Below are positions 57,401-64,000 of a DNA stretch of 64,000 nucleotides, piece after piece. This DNA is from Limnomonas spitsbergensis. Lineage: Eukaryota > Chlorophyta > Chlorophyceae > Chlamydomonadales. How positions within the stretch are numbered: the first letter of the stretch is position 1; the number at the start of each line of letters is the position of its first letter. Under the pieces are notes generated by a model. It had not been told where the DNA came from. It made no database searches and was given only the letters and a program-made list of their open reading frames with translations. Location of the stretch: NCBI GenBank assembly GCA_037349105.1, contig JAYJMM010000119.1:5839001-5903000 (forward strand), read 5' to 3'. Position numbers and translations under genes: made by a program.

Positions 57401-59916
57401 CAGAGGAGACGGTGGAAGCATTTGCCCACAGAGTGCTGACAACAGCAGAGTTGCTGCAGATCTCAAGGGATGCAGTAGATCACTTCGGCAGAAGCCACTC
57501 GGTCTCGCGCATGTTCCATGACGGACTTCCAGCAGTTGCTAGAGCCAAGCTGAGCAAGTTTGTTATGACGGTGCCAGGGTACCTCAGCATGAGTGATGAA
57601 GACCAAATCGCAGTACTCACGCAGCAGGTGGTGCTGTGGGAGAGGTTTGCCCTGGAAATGGGTGACCTGGGAGGTACCGGCTTCAGGCAGATAACCAACA
57701 GCGGGTCTGGCCAGGGAGAAGCACAGCCCAACAGGGGCAGAAAAGAGAGAGCAGGGCAATGGGAGATGCGGACACGCCTTGACGGAATTATGCACCCCGC
57801 AGGCACAGCAGCAGTACCACAGGCGCGGATGGATGGTAAACCCAGAGGACTTGCCTGGGCGGACCAAACGGGGGCGGCACATAGCAGCGCTGAAGGTGCC
57901 ACAGGCACAGCCAAGGCATGCTACCAGTGTGGTAGCACGACGCACCTAGCCAGGGATTGCAGGGCGCCCAGGGCCAGGGATGAGCGCAGACCTATGCACC
58001 TGGTTACAGACATCACACCTGGACCGGCCAGACAGACGCAACAGCAGTATCCGCAGCAACAGCAGTACCCGCAGCAACAGCAGTACCCCCTGCCGCCAAG
58101 GCCGCAGCAGGGACAGGCGGCAGGCAGGCCGTATGACAGGAATCAGAACAACAGACAGTATCCTAGGCCTGGGCCTGGCCAGGGAGGTCAGGCGCAGCAG
58201 GCAGCCCACGTGTCGCATCTCAGCAATGCAACGGGGCAGGCTGAGCCAGAGGGATGGCACCAGACCATGGCAGAGATGCTCAGCGAGTCCGTTGCACTCA
58301 TGACGCAGGTTGGGCTGGTACCCAAGCCTGCAGGTTTCAAACAGGCGGTTCATAACGCCCGTCCTAAGTCGTTTCTGCCAGAACCTTTGCAGGAGGAGGA
58401 ACCAGTGCCAGGATTCATGGTACCTCCCTCCAGGAAGGGGGCAAAGAGGCTGGTATTGAGTAAACTCGCTGACGATATGTCTGACATCCGCCTACAGGTG
58501 TTCAAGCTGAACGAGAGACTCTCAGCGCTGTCGTTCACCACGATGCCCATGGGAGTAGACAACACCGGCCACAGGGGTGAGACCAGTAACACCAGGCCAG
58601 AGGGTAGAACGGTGACAGCTGCACCCAAGCTGCAGTATTTCAAAAATGACAGAAGCAACCTGGAGCAGTGTGTGGGACTTATGGTCAATGGAAAGGTCCT
58701 GGTGGCTCAGAAAGCACTCATGGACTCCGCATGCACGTGCCATGTCATCACTGTCAATATTGCAGAGCAACTAGTTGCCATGGGGGCTGAGCTGGTGCGC
58801 ACGGACGAGAAGATACGTACCACAGACAATGCAGGGGCAGATCTGTATGGAGTACTGTTCATTTATGTGGTGTATGGATACGGAGGGCCCAATGCCATTA
58901 TGGAGCCCACGGTGGTCAGGGTCGTTAAGACACCACCGGATGCATATGAGCACTTGGTAGGGAACCCAGAGTTCCTCAAGTATAACGGGGTCTTAGAGGC
59001 AGCAGGAAGGCTGACCTTACGGCCCAGAGAGGGCCCACAGAGAGTGCAAGGGGTCAAGGACCTTGCACTGCCACTACTGCGGGCATCTCCGGCTGGGGGG
59101 TACCAGGCAGCAGCAGTGGCATGGGCAGGAATTCAGTGTGGATTCGCAGAAAGAGAGGGGTGGCCAGCTGCAACAGTCGAAACAGAGCACGAACCACTCT
59201 TACAGCATTCCATGGCCACACGCGCAGGTGCCGCTATGAGAGCTGGACAGGACGCAGGACCCAGCAACCAGGCAAACCCCGGGCTACAGAGGCGCAGGCT
59301 GGTGCCAGTCGAGGCGGCAGTGGCAGAGGCCGCCGCGCCAACAGCAGAGGAAGTGTCAAGAGCGCGCAGAGCCGTGATAATTACTGACATTGAGAAGCAG
59401 GCGGTCAGGGACTTCATGCCAGCATGCCCCGCCTACCCGTGCGCCTTGTGCGGAAAACCAGACAAGCACTCGGTGGAGGAGTGTGAGAGGAGGATTCAGG
59501 TCTTTTCGCGGACACCCGAAACAGCGCCTGCGGTGCAGGCAGGGCCGCCTGCAGCGCAGAGGAGGGGATACGGCACAGCTGCAGCCGACAGAGCTGCACA
59601 GGCAACTTCAACGCGCAGCAAGGGAGAGCAGCAGCAGCAACAGCAGCAGCTGCAAAAGCAACTGCAGGTGGCAGGGCCTAGAGTGCAGCAGGCCAGCGAC
59701 GGCAAGGGTAGGCAGGCGCAACAGCAGCAGTGGCAAGGAAAGCCAGGGGCAGCAAGGGCCCCCGCGCAATCAGCCAGCAACAGCGATGACGAGGCGCAGG
59801 AAGCAGAGGAGGAGGAAGAATGCAGCGTAGACAAGGTGCCCAAACCAGGAACCAGCCTACAAGACAGGCACATCAACAGGCTGGCAGGGCAAGTTAACGG
59901 GCTGAAAAGGCTCTAA
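54451..59916 (+). CDS. Retroelement ORF1: gag-like polyprotein with zinc knuckle and retropepsin-like site (1821 aa)
   Basis: Domains by residue. 1-620: disordered, Glu/Gln/Pro-rich, with one more hydrophobic patch (about 350-440). About 620-720: tandem repeats of QEPPRGQAxxREQ type. About 800-1075: helical gag-like region, with DPDVKPEETVEAFAHRVL, RMFHDGLPAVARAKL and LTQQVVLWERFALEMG. 1157-1170: CCHC knuckle CYQCGSTTHLARDC. About 1410-1530: retropepsin-like fold with VLVAQKALMDSACTCHVITV, then the EKIRTTDNAGADLYGVLF flap-like part; the usual D-[ST]-G is replaced by Asp-Ser-Ala at 1425-1427. 1664-1678: a second Cys/His cluster, CALCGKPDKHSVEEC. The tail is Gln-rich. Upstream in-frame stops at 54382, 54406 and 54412 support the ATG at 54451; a second ATG lies at codon 14. 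It is followed at once by ORF2 in the -1 frame. Confidence 0.8.
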   Translation: MSPAHLQDSAVRRMPVEMTGVDLNPDRHQHPNVQRKSGRLRGLEPGVDLKNASAEIVAEALLMAEKLAGPVEPPAEACRVPEPGRVPPRGAGAQADGAVLVTRKGIGRGGPLPASSDSSLNFEQGQTQAGTPELILDQATEASQSCDTRQSSEPEAELQQSLPRMASVAQRVEKEPSQPDLRAKVAAASDKFAGCDKTGTDKPRIKTEEDGARNVPAGVKREEAEPQPAAGGQSSQAGKEKEKPAEPVGEPWADLISEEEQPDPVQKKQGQPTTAGLRPVQQLQPRKALVRRGAGSTVFGTPLSSFPPSSNRHAQTSKEGSSSQMQREPERSEAGGVVCGNEESEGPIGWAGIVQWATDLWKQVCSRTFLHFLDQVTAIEEFKAHHLRGWATKAMLGIPHTGLDRAILLAALGQVSKGRAGHEAARAVKAFADEWCNEVTGDQEEPGSEPEDEEDQAWEGFETEVQRPEGRREVQRWQQQAGAAPTPTLRSAAFEVSSEPSLRGRPRGREAPSASSPAASERAELTSRSLARMAEQSTATRRASRQESYELLRIVEDKENAYQETQVDYIKEFLRNRQSGAARGARRNEPAGSARSSGPRIQEAREETQSDSYARNYTGGTQPGRQGQEPPRGQAYSREQPHQHSQEPPRGQAEGREQPSQQNQEQARGPAEHSRGGRQEWQDQELPRGQAEPGRAQSRRPGSDSRPGRSESERPPPEGSKSSAGRAGRQPSRDAHDQDEDYNRHDRYHSGRSPSRGGSGGPGSRSESVDSGPGGADRRRSGARQESSDQEMKRLDREQARVNLQLQQQMVLQLAGVAKVAKIPAIQGNVPVLDMSHPGAVAARKYCQACGYWGSHNRLAMSDDQPALAVVAGEIAGSCQSPSAMTLLIKSLVKLWDSKPASMRPLMAAIRAAPHAGNRIAREVERIGQQWIAPAEGQGCEASLLTLWIRVVQEEVGKPTSEERTAITNLRLGVKTTLDPDVKPEETVEAFAHRVLTTAELLQISRDAVDHFGRSHSVSRMFHDGLPAVARAKLSKFVMTVPGYLSMSDEDQIAVLTQQVVLWERFALEMGDLGGTGFRQITNSGSGQGEAQPNRGRKERAGQWEMRTRLDGIMHPAGTAAVPQARMDGKPRGLAWADQTGAAHSSAEGATGTAKACYQCGSTTHLARDCRAPRARDERRPMHLVTDITPGPARQTQQQYPQQQQYPQQQQYPLPPRPQQGQAAGRPYDRNQNNRQYPRPGPGQGGQAQQAAHVSHLSNATGQAEPEGWHQTMAEMLSESVALMTQVGLVPKPAGFKQAVHNARPKSFLPEPLQEEEPVPGFMVPPSRKGAKRLVLSKLADDMSDIRLQVFKLNERLSALSFTTMPMGVDNTGHRGETSNTRPEGRTVTAAPKLQYFKNDRSNLEQCVGLMVNGKVLVAQKALMDSACTCHVITVNIAEQLVAMGAELVRTDEKIRTTDNAGADLYGVLFIYVVYGYGGPNAIMEPTVVRVVKTPPDAYEHLVGNPEFLKYNGVLEAAGRLTLRPREGPQRVQGVKDLALPLLRASPAGGYQAAAVAWAGIQCGFAEREGWPAATVETEHEPLLQHSMATRAGAAMRAGQDAGPSNQANPGLQRRRLVPVEAAVAEAAAPTAEEVSRARRAVIITDIEKQAVRDFMPACPAYPCALCGKPDKHSVEECERRIQVFSRTPETAPAVQAGPPAAQRRGYGTAAADRAAQATSTRSKGEQQQQQQQLQKQLQVAGPRVQQASDGKGRQAQQQQWQGKPGAARAPAQSASNSDDEAQEAEEEEECSVDKVPKPGTSLQDRHINRLAGQVNGLKRL

Positions 59917-59933
59917 GATGGAGAGAGCGGCAA

Positions 59934-62900
59934 ATGTGGAAACAGTCAGCAGAAATTGTGGATTACCTGAAAGGCCAGCTGGCCGGGTGGAAGTGCATCA
60001 CGGATGGTCAGCAGGTCATGACAGCGGTCCAGCGAGAGTACATCCTGCGGGCAGATGAGCTGAACGGGCTGCAGGAGGCCCTGGGACTACAACACTTGGG
60101 GGGGCCGCCAAACCACGGGCAGCCGCTCCCATTTGAAACAGACCCGGAGTTGGCGGAGTGCGTCAGGGCAATGTTGGCGACCCCGTCCCCGCTACCAGAC
60201 GTGGACAGCGAGCATTCCGGCATGGAGGAGCCGAAAAAGGAACAGCAGCAGCGCAGTTCTGCTAGCAGCGACGAGAGCGGCTCAGGGGACAGAAGGCTAC
60301 GGCGGCGCAGCAGAAGCGCGGAACGGGCCATCAGTGAGGGACGCCAAGGGGCGGTGCCAACGCCGGCAGCCAGGACCCAGCGGCAGGGCGCAGGGAGGCG
60401 CAGCAACAGCGAGGAAAGGAGCAGGGACCGCAGACAGCGGTCACCCAGCGGGGACCAGCCCAGGGGCAGGTCCAGGGACCGGCGCCCTGTGGAGGTTGCC
60501 AGGCCTTACAGGCAGGGGCAGGATCAGCAGCGAGGTCCAGGCCCCGGCCCAGCGGACAGAACCGCAGTAGGGGGCAGCGGAGTAGCAGAGCCTAGGCGTC
60601 ATCTAGGACCACGCCGTGGGGGAGTGTGCTTCAATTGCGGCCAGCCGGGGCACTTCGCCAACGAGTGCACCACCCCGGAGCAGGCCGGGCTGACAGGCGA
60701 CAGGCCAGGGGCACCTGCAGGCCCAGCGCGGGGCTATGGAACCTGGGGCCCAGGCAGGGGCCAGGGGATGCCCATGGAGAGCAGGCGCAGGACCTTCGAT
60801 ACTGCCATGGGAACTCCCAGTGCAAGGGACTTCCAGCAGGGGGCAGCAGGCCCCAGCGCGTGGCCAGAACCGCCAGCGCGACAGGAACCACCGGAGGGCG
60901 AGCAGCCAAGGTGGGAGGGGACAGGAGGCCACACGTGCTTCATGACAGGCCACATGGGAATTAGCCAGGACAGAGATGCCTACCAGGCTGAGGTCAGTCA
61001 GGCAGGACCAGTTCAGATGGCCCCTCAGAGGGTGCCAGAAGGGCAGGTAGCCAGTCAGGTAAACCACTGGGCGATGGCTGTAGAGGCGTTAGCCATGAAC
61101 CATTATGGGACTATGCCTGCAGGGTCGGCCAGATCCGTAGCACATGCGTTGGAGTTCTTGAAGGATCTCCAGAGGAGGGGGTGCCCAGCTCCGTGTGTAG
61201 GATGGCCTAATCTGATGCAGAGGTTCCTAGACAGTGAATGGGACCGGTATGATGAGCAGTGGGATGAGTTTGAGAGACGTGAGCGGGAGGCAGTACCCCA
61301 GCACAACGTCGACGGGTGGGAGACCGATTCGGGGTCCAACTTTTTGGCAGACAGATATGAGCCTCAGGAACCCTCACCCGTGCATGAGAGAGAGTTCGGT
61401 GTGCTATGTCCAGGTACCCCGGAGGGCATTCAAGACACAGGCAGAGGGGTAGCGGGAGCAGCCGCCGAGACAGGGGAGCCACCCAGAGCGGAGCTCCGAT
61501 GCCCAGTGGCCAGAGGGACCGCAGCAGGGAGCCAGCGGGACGCTCGGGCGGGGCCCGTTAGGACCCATAAAGGCACTAGCTCTCGGTGCAATGCTTGGGG
61601 AGGTATCGACGAGGACGGAGAGACGCAGCACAGCAGCGAGAGAGGAGGGAGGTCTGGCGCAAGGGGCGAGGACAGGCAGCTTGACCGGTCCTTCAGCAGA
61701 GACAGGTCCTACAGCAGAGAACGCGTCTACGTACAGCCGTTCCTGCAGTCGCTGCCAGCAGGCGAGCCCTTTGTGCAGTACTTCCGCCTGGGGGAAGAGA
61801 TGCCAGAGGCGTCCACCTCCGGGGCCATGCTGACTATGCCAGGGGAGTGCAGGGACGGGCCATGTCGGTTGCAGAACCATAGGCTCCTGGGAGGCGGGGA
61901 GCAGACATGTGTTGACAGGGCAGCAGCCATGCAGGCAGTTGCCAGGATGATTTTCCCGTGGGACGCAGTGACAGCTGTCATGCTGGGCGCTGCGCTCAAA
62001 GGATACATCCAACCCAGCACAAATATGGCAGATTACATGCAGAGGGGATGGTCGCGGCATCCCATCTATGCATACTGCGTTAGCGAGATGGTGAGTCTCG
62101 CCATTGCAGCAGGCATCACAGCGGTGGATGTAGCATGCTGGGCGCACCCGGACATGCCAGACATTGCGCCGGCCGAGGGGACGTGGCAGGGCGCGCAGCC
62201 AGGATTCATGCGCATGCCGTGGGCGATGGATTGTGTCCGTGAGCTGATGGGGCACCCAGCCCTCAGAGACCGCGCATTTTATGTGCCAGTCCAAGCCATG
62301 GGCGAGTTCGAGAGATTTGTGGAAACAACAGAGCAGGCCCCAGTGAGGGCAGGGCTGTGTCACCCAGGCAGGCCAGGGCGGTGTGAGGCGACCATAGAGG
62401 CGTCCATCGTCATCCCCAGGACGGTCGCAGGACAAGCAGTGCCGTGGGGACCAGCACCAGGGGACGCCAGGGCAGCCATTCCAGTCCAGCAGCTAGTAAC
62501 TTACTACTATGAGGAGATGGCTGATGAGGAGTTGCCCGTTTCATCGGCATGGATCCACATGCACGCGACTCACGATGATATGCCCGTCTACCTGTTTGCA
62601 AGGCACCAGCAGGACGTGGCAGTCACTAAGTGCGCGTCAGTAGACGAGGCGGAGTTCCATGCCTATACCTACGCTAGGGGAGCAGACCCGACAGTGTGGA
62701 CGCTCATGCTCATGGCGCTGCAGAGGGTACTGCTCCCAGGACAGCGGTCAGCGGCCATGCGGCATGTGTGGGGCGTAGAGGATCAGTGGGCGCCTACAGA
62801 GGTAACAGCCTGTCCAACGTGGCCTTACGGACCCCAGCAGACGCCAGCATCAGGAGCCATGTGGGAAGGAGAGGAAGAGCTGGCGAGCTCGCCGTTCGCA

Positions 62901-64000
62901 GTAGAACGCCTGGCAGCATATGTGCACCAGGGGGTGCGTCAGGAGCGGAGGGCGTGGCACGACAACAGGGCCAGCAGCGTGCTGCCCTATTGGCAGGCTG
63001 ACGTCATAACGACGCAGTTGTGGAGACAAGCGCACCCAGCAGGGGTGCGCACACTGCACCCTCTGTTCAGAGGAGCAGGGGAAGTAGGCATCGAGGAGGA
63101 GTTGGAGGACTTGAGGAACCAGCCGAGTAGGGGACATGGGCCGGTGGGCCAACGCGGCGCCTATGCAGAGGAACCCGCGGCTGCCACCGATGACCCTGCC
63201 CAGGATGGGGAGCCAGAATGGACCCAAGCGGCATTTGTCACATTTGGGGCAGCAGCAGCCTCATGGGAGCTGCTGGAGTACGTGGACGACTTGGGAGCAG
63301 CAGCAATGGAAGCCGAGCCTAGGGGATGGGCAGAGCCCCAGGCACCCCTAGACATTGTCAGCACACAGCCCACGGAAGACTCAGACAGCAAGGCCCCAGA
63401 GTGCAGCGACGGCGTTTCAGAGGGTCCACCACCACTGGTTGAGATCACCGAGTCAGATGAGGGGTGGCACGATGGAGGAGCCATGCCCCCGGACCAGGAT
63501 AGCGTCACCAGAGCAGAGGCTCGGGATGCAGAAGGCAACTATGTGCCAGCAGACAGCGGCCCAGGACCAGGGAGTCCAAGGTATGGCATGGTGGGAGAGC
63601 TGCCACAGCTGAGGCGCGCGTGGGTGCGCGGCATCTTTCAGGAGCAGGCAGCGATGAAAGAGCGCAGAAGCAGGAGGGCCGCTATAGAGCTTGGTAACGG
63701 AATCACGCTGGAGGAAGAGGCAAACCAGGTCACAGCGGGGATCAGCCTTCAGCAGGCAGCAGACCAGCGCGCTCGCAGGCCCGAGGGGGCAGCAGCAGAC
63801 AAGAAGAGCAACGGGCGCCCAGGATACCCCCAGATCAGCCAGCCAGCACAGACAGCGGCACAGGGGCCTTGGGGTGACCCAGCAGCGTACAGCACGGGAC
63901 GCTGGGTTGCAGTGCTCAGGAACTTTGTAGATCAGCTGGACGTGCTACGAAGGCAGGAAATGGGGCAGCAAGAGGCGGGCCAGGAGGCTAGCCTGCTGTT
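59934..64000 (+). CDS. Retroelement ORF2: giant open frame with a zinc knuckle, truncated by the window end (at least 1355 codons)
   Basis: I read this frame codon by codon: after a TAA at 59895-59897 it opens at 59898 and has no stop up to base 64000. The first ATG is at 59934 (MWKQSAEIVDYLKGQLAG). The frame overlaps the end of ORF1 by 19 bases in the -1 register, so it could be reached by frameshifting or by reinitiation 17 bases after the ORF1 stop. Residues 1-80 are helical; about 90-225 are Arg/Ser/Gly-rich; 232-245 form a classic CCHC knuckle CFNCGQPGHFANEC. About 335-470 is acidic with Trp (FLDSEWDRYDEQWDEFERR). About 590-1060 looks globular (QPFLQSLPAGEPFVQYFRLG, AVARMIFPWDAVTAVMLGAA). 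The rest is acidic and Gln-rich. The function of the globular part is unknown to me. No reverse transcriptase motif set is present. Confidence 0.75.
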   Translation, partial: MWKQSAEIVDYLKGQLAGWKCITDGQQVMTAVQREYILRADELNGLQEALGLQHLGGPPNHGQPLPFETDPELAECVRAMLATPSPLPDVDSEHSGMEEPKKEQQQRSSASSDESGSGDRRLRRRSRSAERAISEGRQGAVPTPAARTQRQGAGRRSNSEERSRDRRQRSPSGDQPRGRSRDRRPVEVARPYRQGQDQQRGPGPGPADRTAVGGSGVAEPRRHLGPRRGGVCFNCGQPGHFANECTTPEQAGLTGDRPGAPAGPARGYGTWGPGRGQGMPMESRRRTFDTAMGTPSARDFQQGAAGPSAWPEPPARQEPPEGEQPRWEGTGGHTCFMTGHMGISQDRDAYQAEVSQAGPVQMAPQRVPEGQVASQVNHWAMAVEALAMNHYGTMPAGSARSVAHALEFLKDLQRRGCPAPCVGWPNLMQRFLDSEWDRYDEQWDEFERREREAVPQHNVDGWETDSGSNFLADRYEPQEPSPVHEREFGVLCPGTPEGIQDTGRGVAGAAAETGEPPRAELRCPVARGTAAGSQRDARAGPVRTHKGTSSRCNAWGGIDEDGETQHSSERGGRSGARGEDRQLDRSFSRDRSYSRERVYVQPFLQSLPAGEPFVQYFRLGEEMPEASTSGAMLTMPGECRDGPCRLQNHRLLGGGEQTCVDRAAAMQAVARMIFPWDAVTAVMLGAALKGYIQPSTNMADYMQRGWSRHPIYAYCVSEMVSLAIAAGITAVDVACWAHPDMPDIAPAEGTWQGAQPGFMRMPWAMDCVRELMGHPALRDRAFYVPVQAMGEFERFVETTEQAPVRAGLCHPGRPGRCEATIEASIVIPRTVAGQAVPWGPAPGDARAAIPVQQLVTYYYEEMADEELPVSSAWIHMHATHDDMPVYLFARHQQDVAVTKCASVDEAEFHAYTYARGADPTVWTLMLMALQRVLLPGQRSAAMRHVWGVEDQWAPTEVTACPTWPYGPQQTPASGAMWEGEEELASSPFAVERLAAYVHQGVRQERRAWHDNRASSVLPYWQADVITTQLWRQAHPAGVRTLHPLFRGAGEVGIEEELEDLRNQPSRGHGPVGQRGAYAEEPAAATDDPAQDGEPEWTQAAFVTFGAAAASWELLEYVDDLGAAAMEAEPRGWAEPQAPLDIVSTQPTEDSDSKAPECSDGVSEGPPPLVEITESDEGWHDGGAMPPDQDSVTRAEARDAEGNYVPADSGPGPGSPRYGMVGELPQLRRAWVRGIFQEQAAMKERRSRRAAIELGNGITLEEEANQVTAGISLQQAADQRARRPEGAAADKKSNGRPGYPQISQPAQTAAQGPWGDPAAYSTGRWVAVLRNFVDQLDVLRRQEMGQQEAGQEASLL

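Larger units (their letters stand above)
54451..64000 (+). mobile_element. Large retroelement-like unit with two giant overlapping frames (partial, runs off the right edge)
   Basis: ORF1 and ORF2 are intronless, share the same Gln/Arg/Gly/Ser-rich composition and the same codon habits (frequent CAG, AGG, GCA), and differ from the intron-rich host genes to the left. Zinc knuckles in both and a retropepsin-like site in ORF1 point to an LTR-type or related retroelement. Reverse transcriptase and integrase or recombinase were not seen and would have to lie further right. The left boundary is unknown. Confidence 0.65.

Noticed and set aside
63270..63310. EYVDDLGAAA in ORF2 resembling the YxDD box of reverse transcriptase
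   Set aside because: None of the other palm or finger motifs surrounds it, and the stretch is acidic and low-complexity; most likely chance.

Overview
The window looks like nuclear DNA of a green alga, most likely a trebouxiophyte (Coccomyxa/Trebouxia-like) with near-balanced base composition. The evidence is a plant-type dihydropyrimidine dehydrogenase and a plant U/P-type cyclin, both intron-rich with GT-AG introns. There is also an interstitial TTTAGGG tract, TGTAA polyadenylation signals just after two stop codons, a eukaryotic tRNA-Arg with an oligo-T terminator, and several dispersed-element families. The species cannot be named from the sequence alone.

Layout. Bases 1-13.48 kb are a tandem satellite of a 132-bp unit (about 102 copies, open at the left edge), ending in one strongly decayed copy. 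From 13.6 to 16.8 kb lies a gene-poor strip with a hAT-like MITE and copies of a 130-170 bp dispersed repeat. An unidentified minus-strand gene sits at about 16.8-18.5 kb. A 23-exon plus-strand gene (18.93-29.14 kb) encodes a ~1395-aa nuclear-looking coiled-coil protein. A tRNA-Arg(TCG) follows at 30.13 kb. A minus-strand F-box/leucine-rich-repeat gene covers 30.4-35.2 kb. The minus-strand PYD1 gene (uracil/thymine catabolism, plastid) covers 37.17-45.20 kb in 11 exons, with introns packed with tandem arrays, a second MITE with a perfect 8-bp target duplication, and decayed copies of its own exon edges. A minus-strand coiled-coil protein with a J-like C-terminus is at 46.8-47.6 kb. A plus-strand cyclin gene (49.1-52.1 kb) has five exons and one GC-AG intron. 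From about 53 kb to the right edge there is a large retroelement-like unit. ORF1 is 1821 aa (gag-like region, zinc knuckle, retropepsin-like site). A second giant frame, ORF2, overlaps it slightly in the -1 register and runs open off the window end (at least 1355 codons).

The host genes are independent housekeeping or regulatory genes and do not form a cluster. The unifying theme is expansion by repeats: a satellite, minisatellites in nearly every long intron, and repeated tandem duplication of exon-intron junctions in two unrelated genes (PYD1 and the cyclin). The most novel-looking items are this exon-edge duplication pattern and the two-ORF retroelement.
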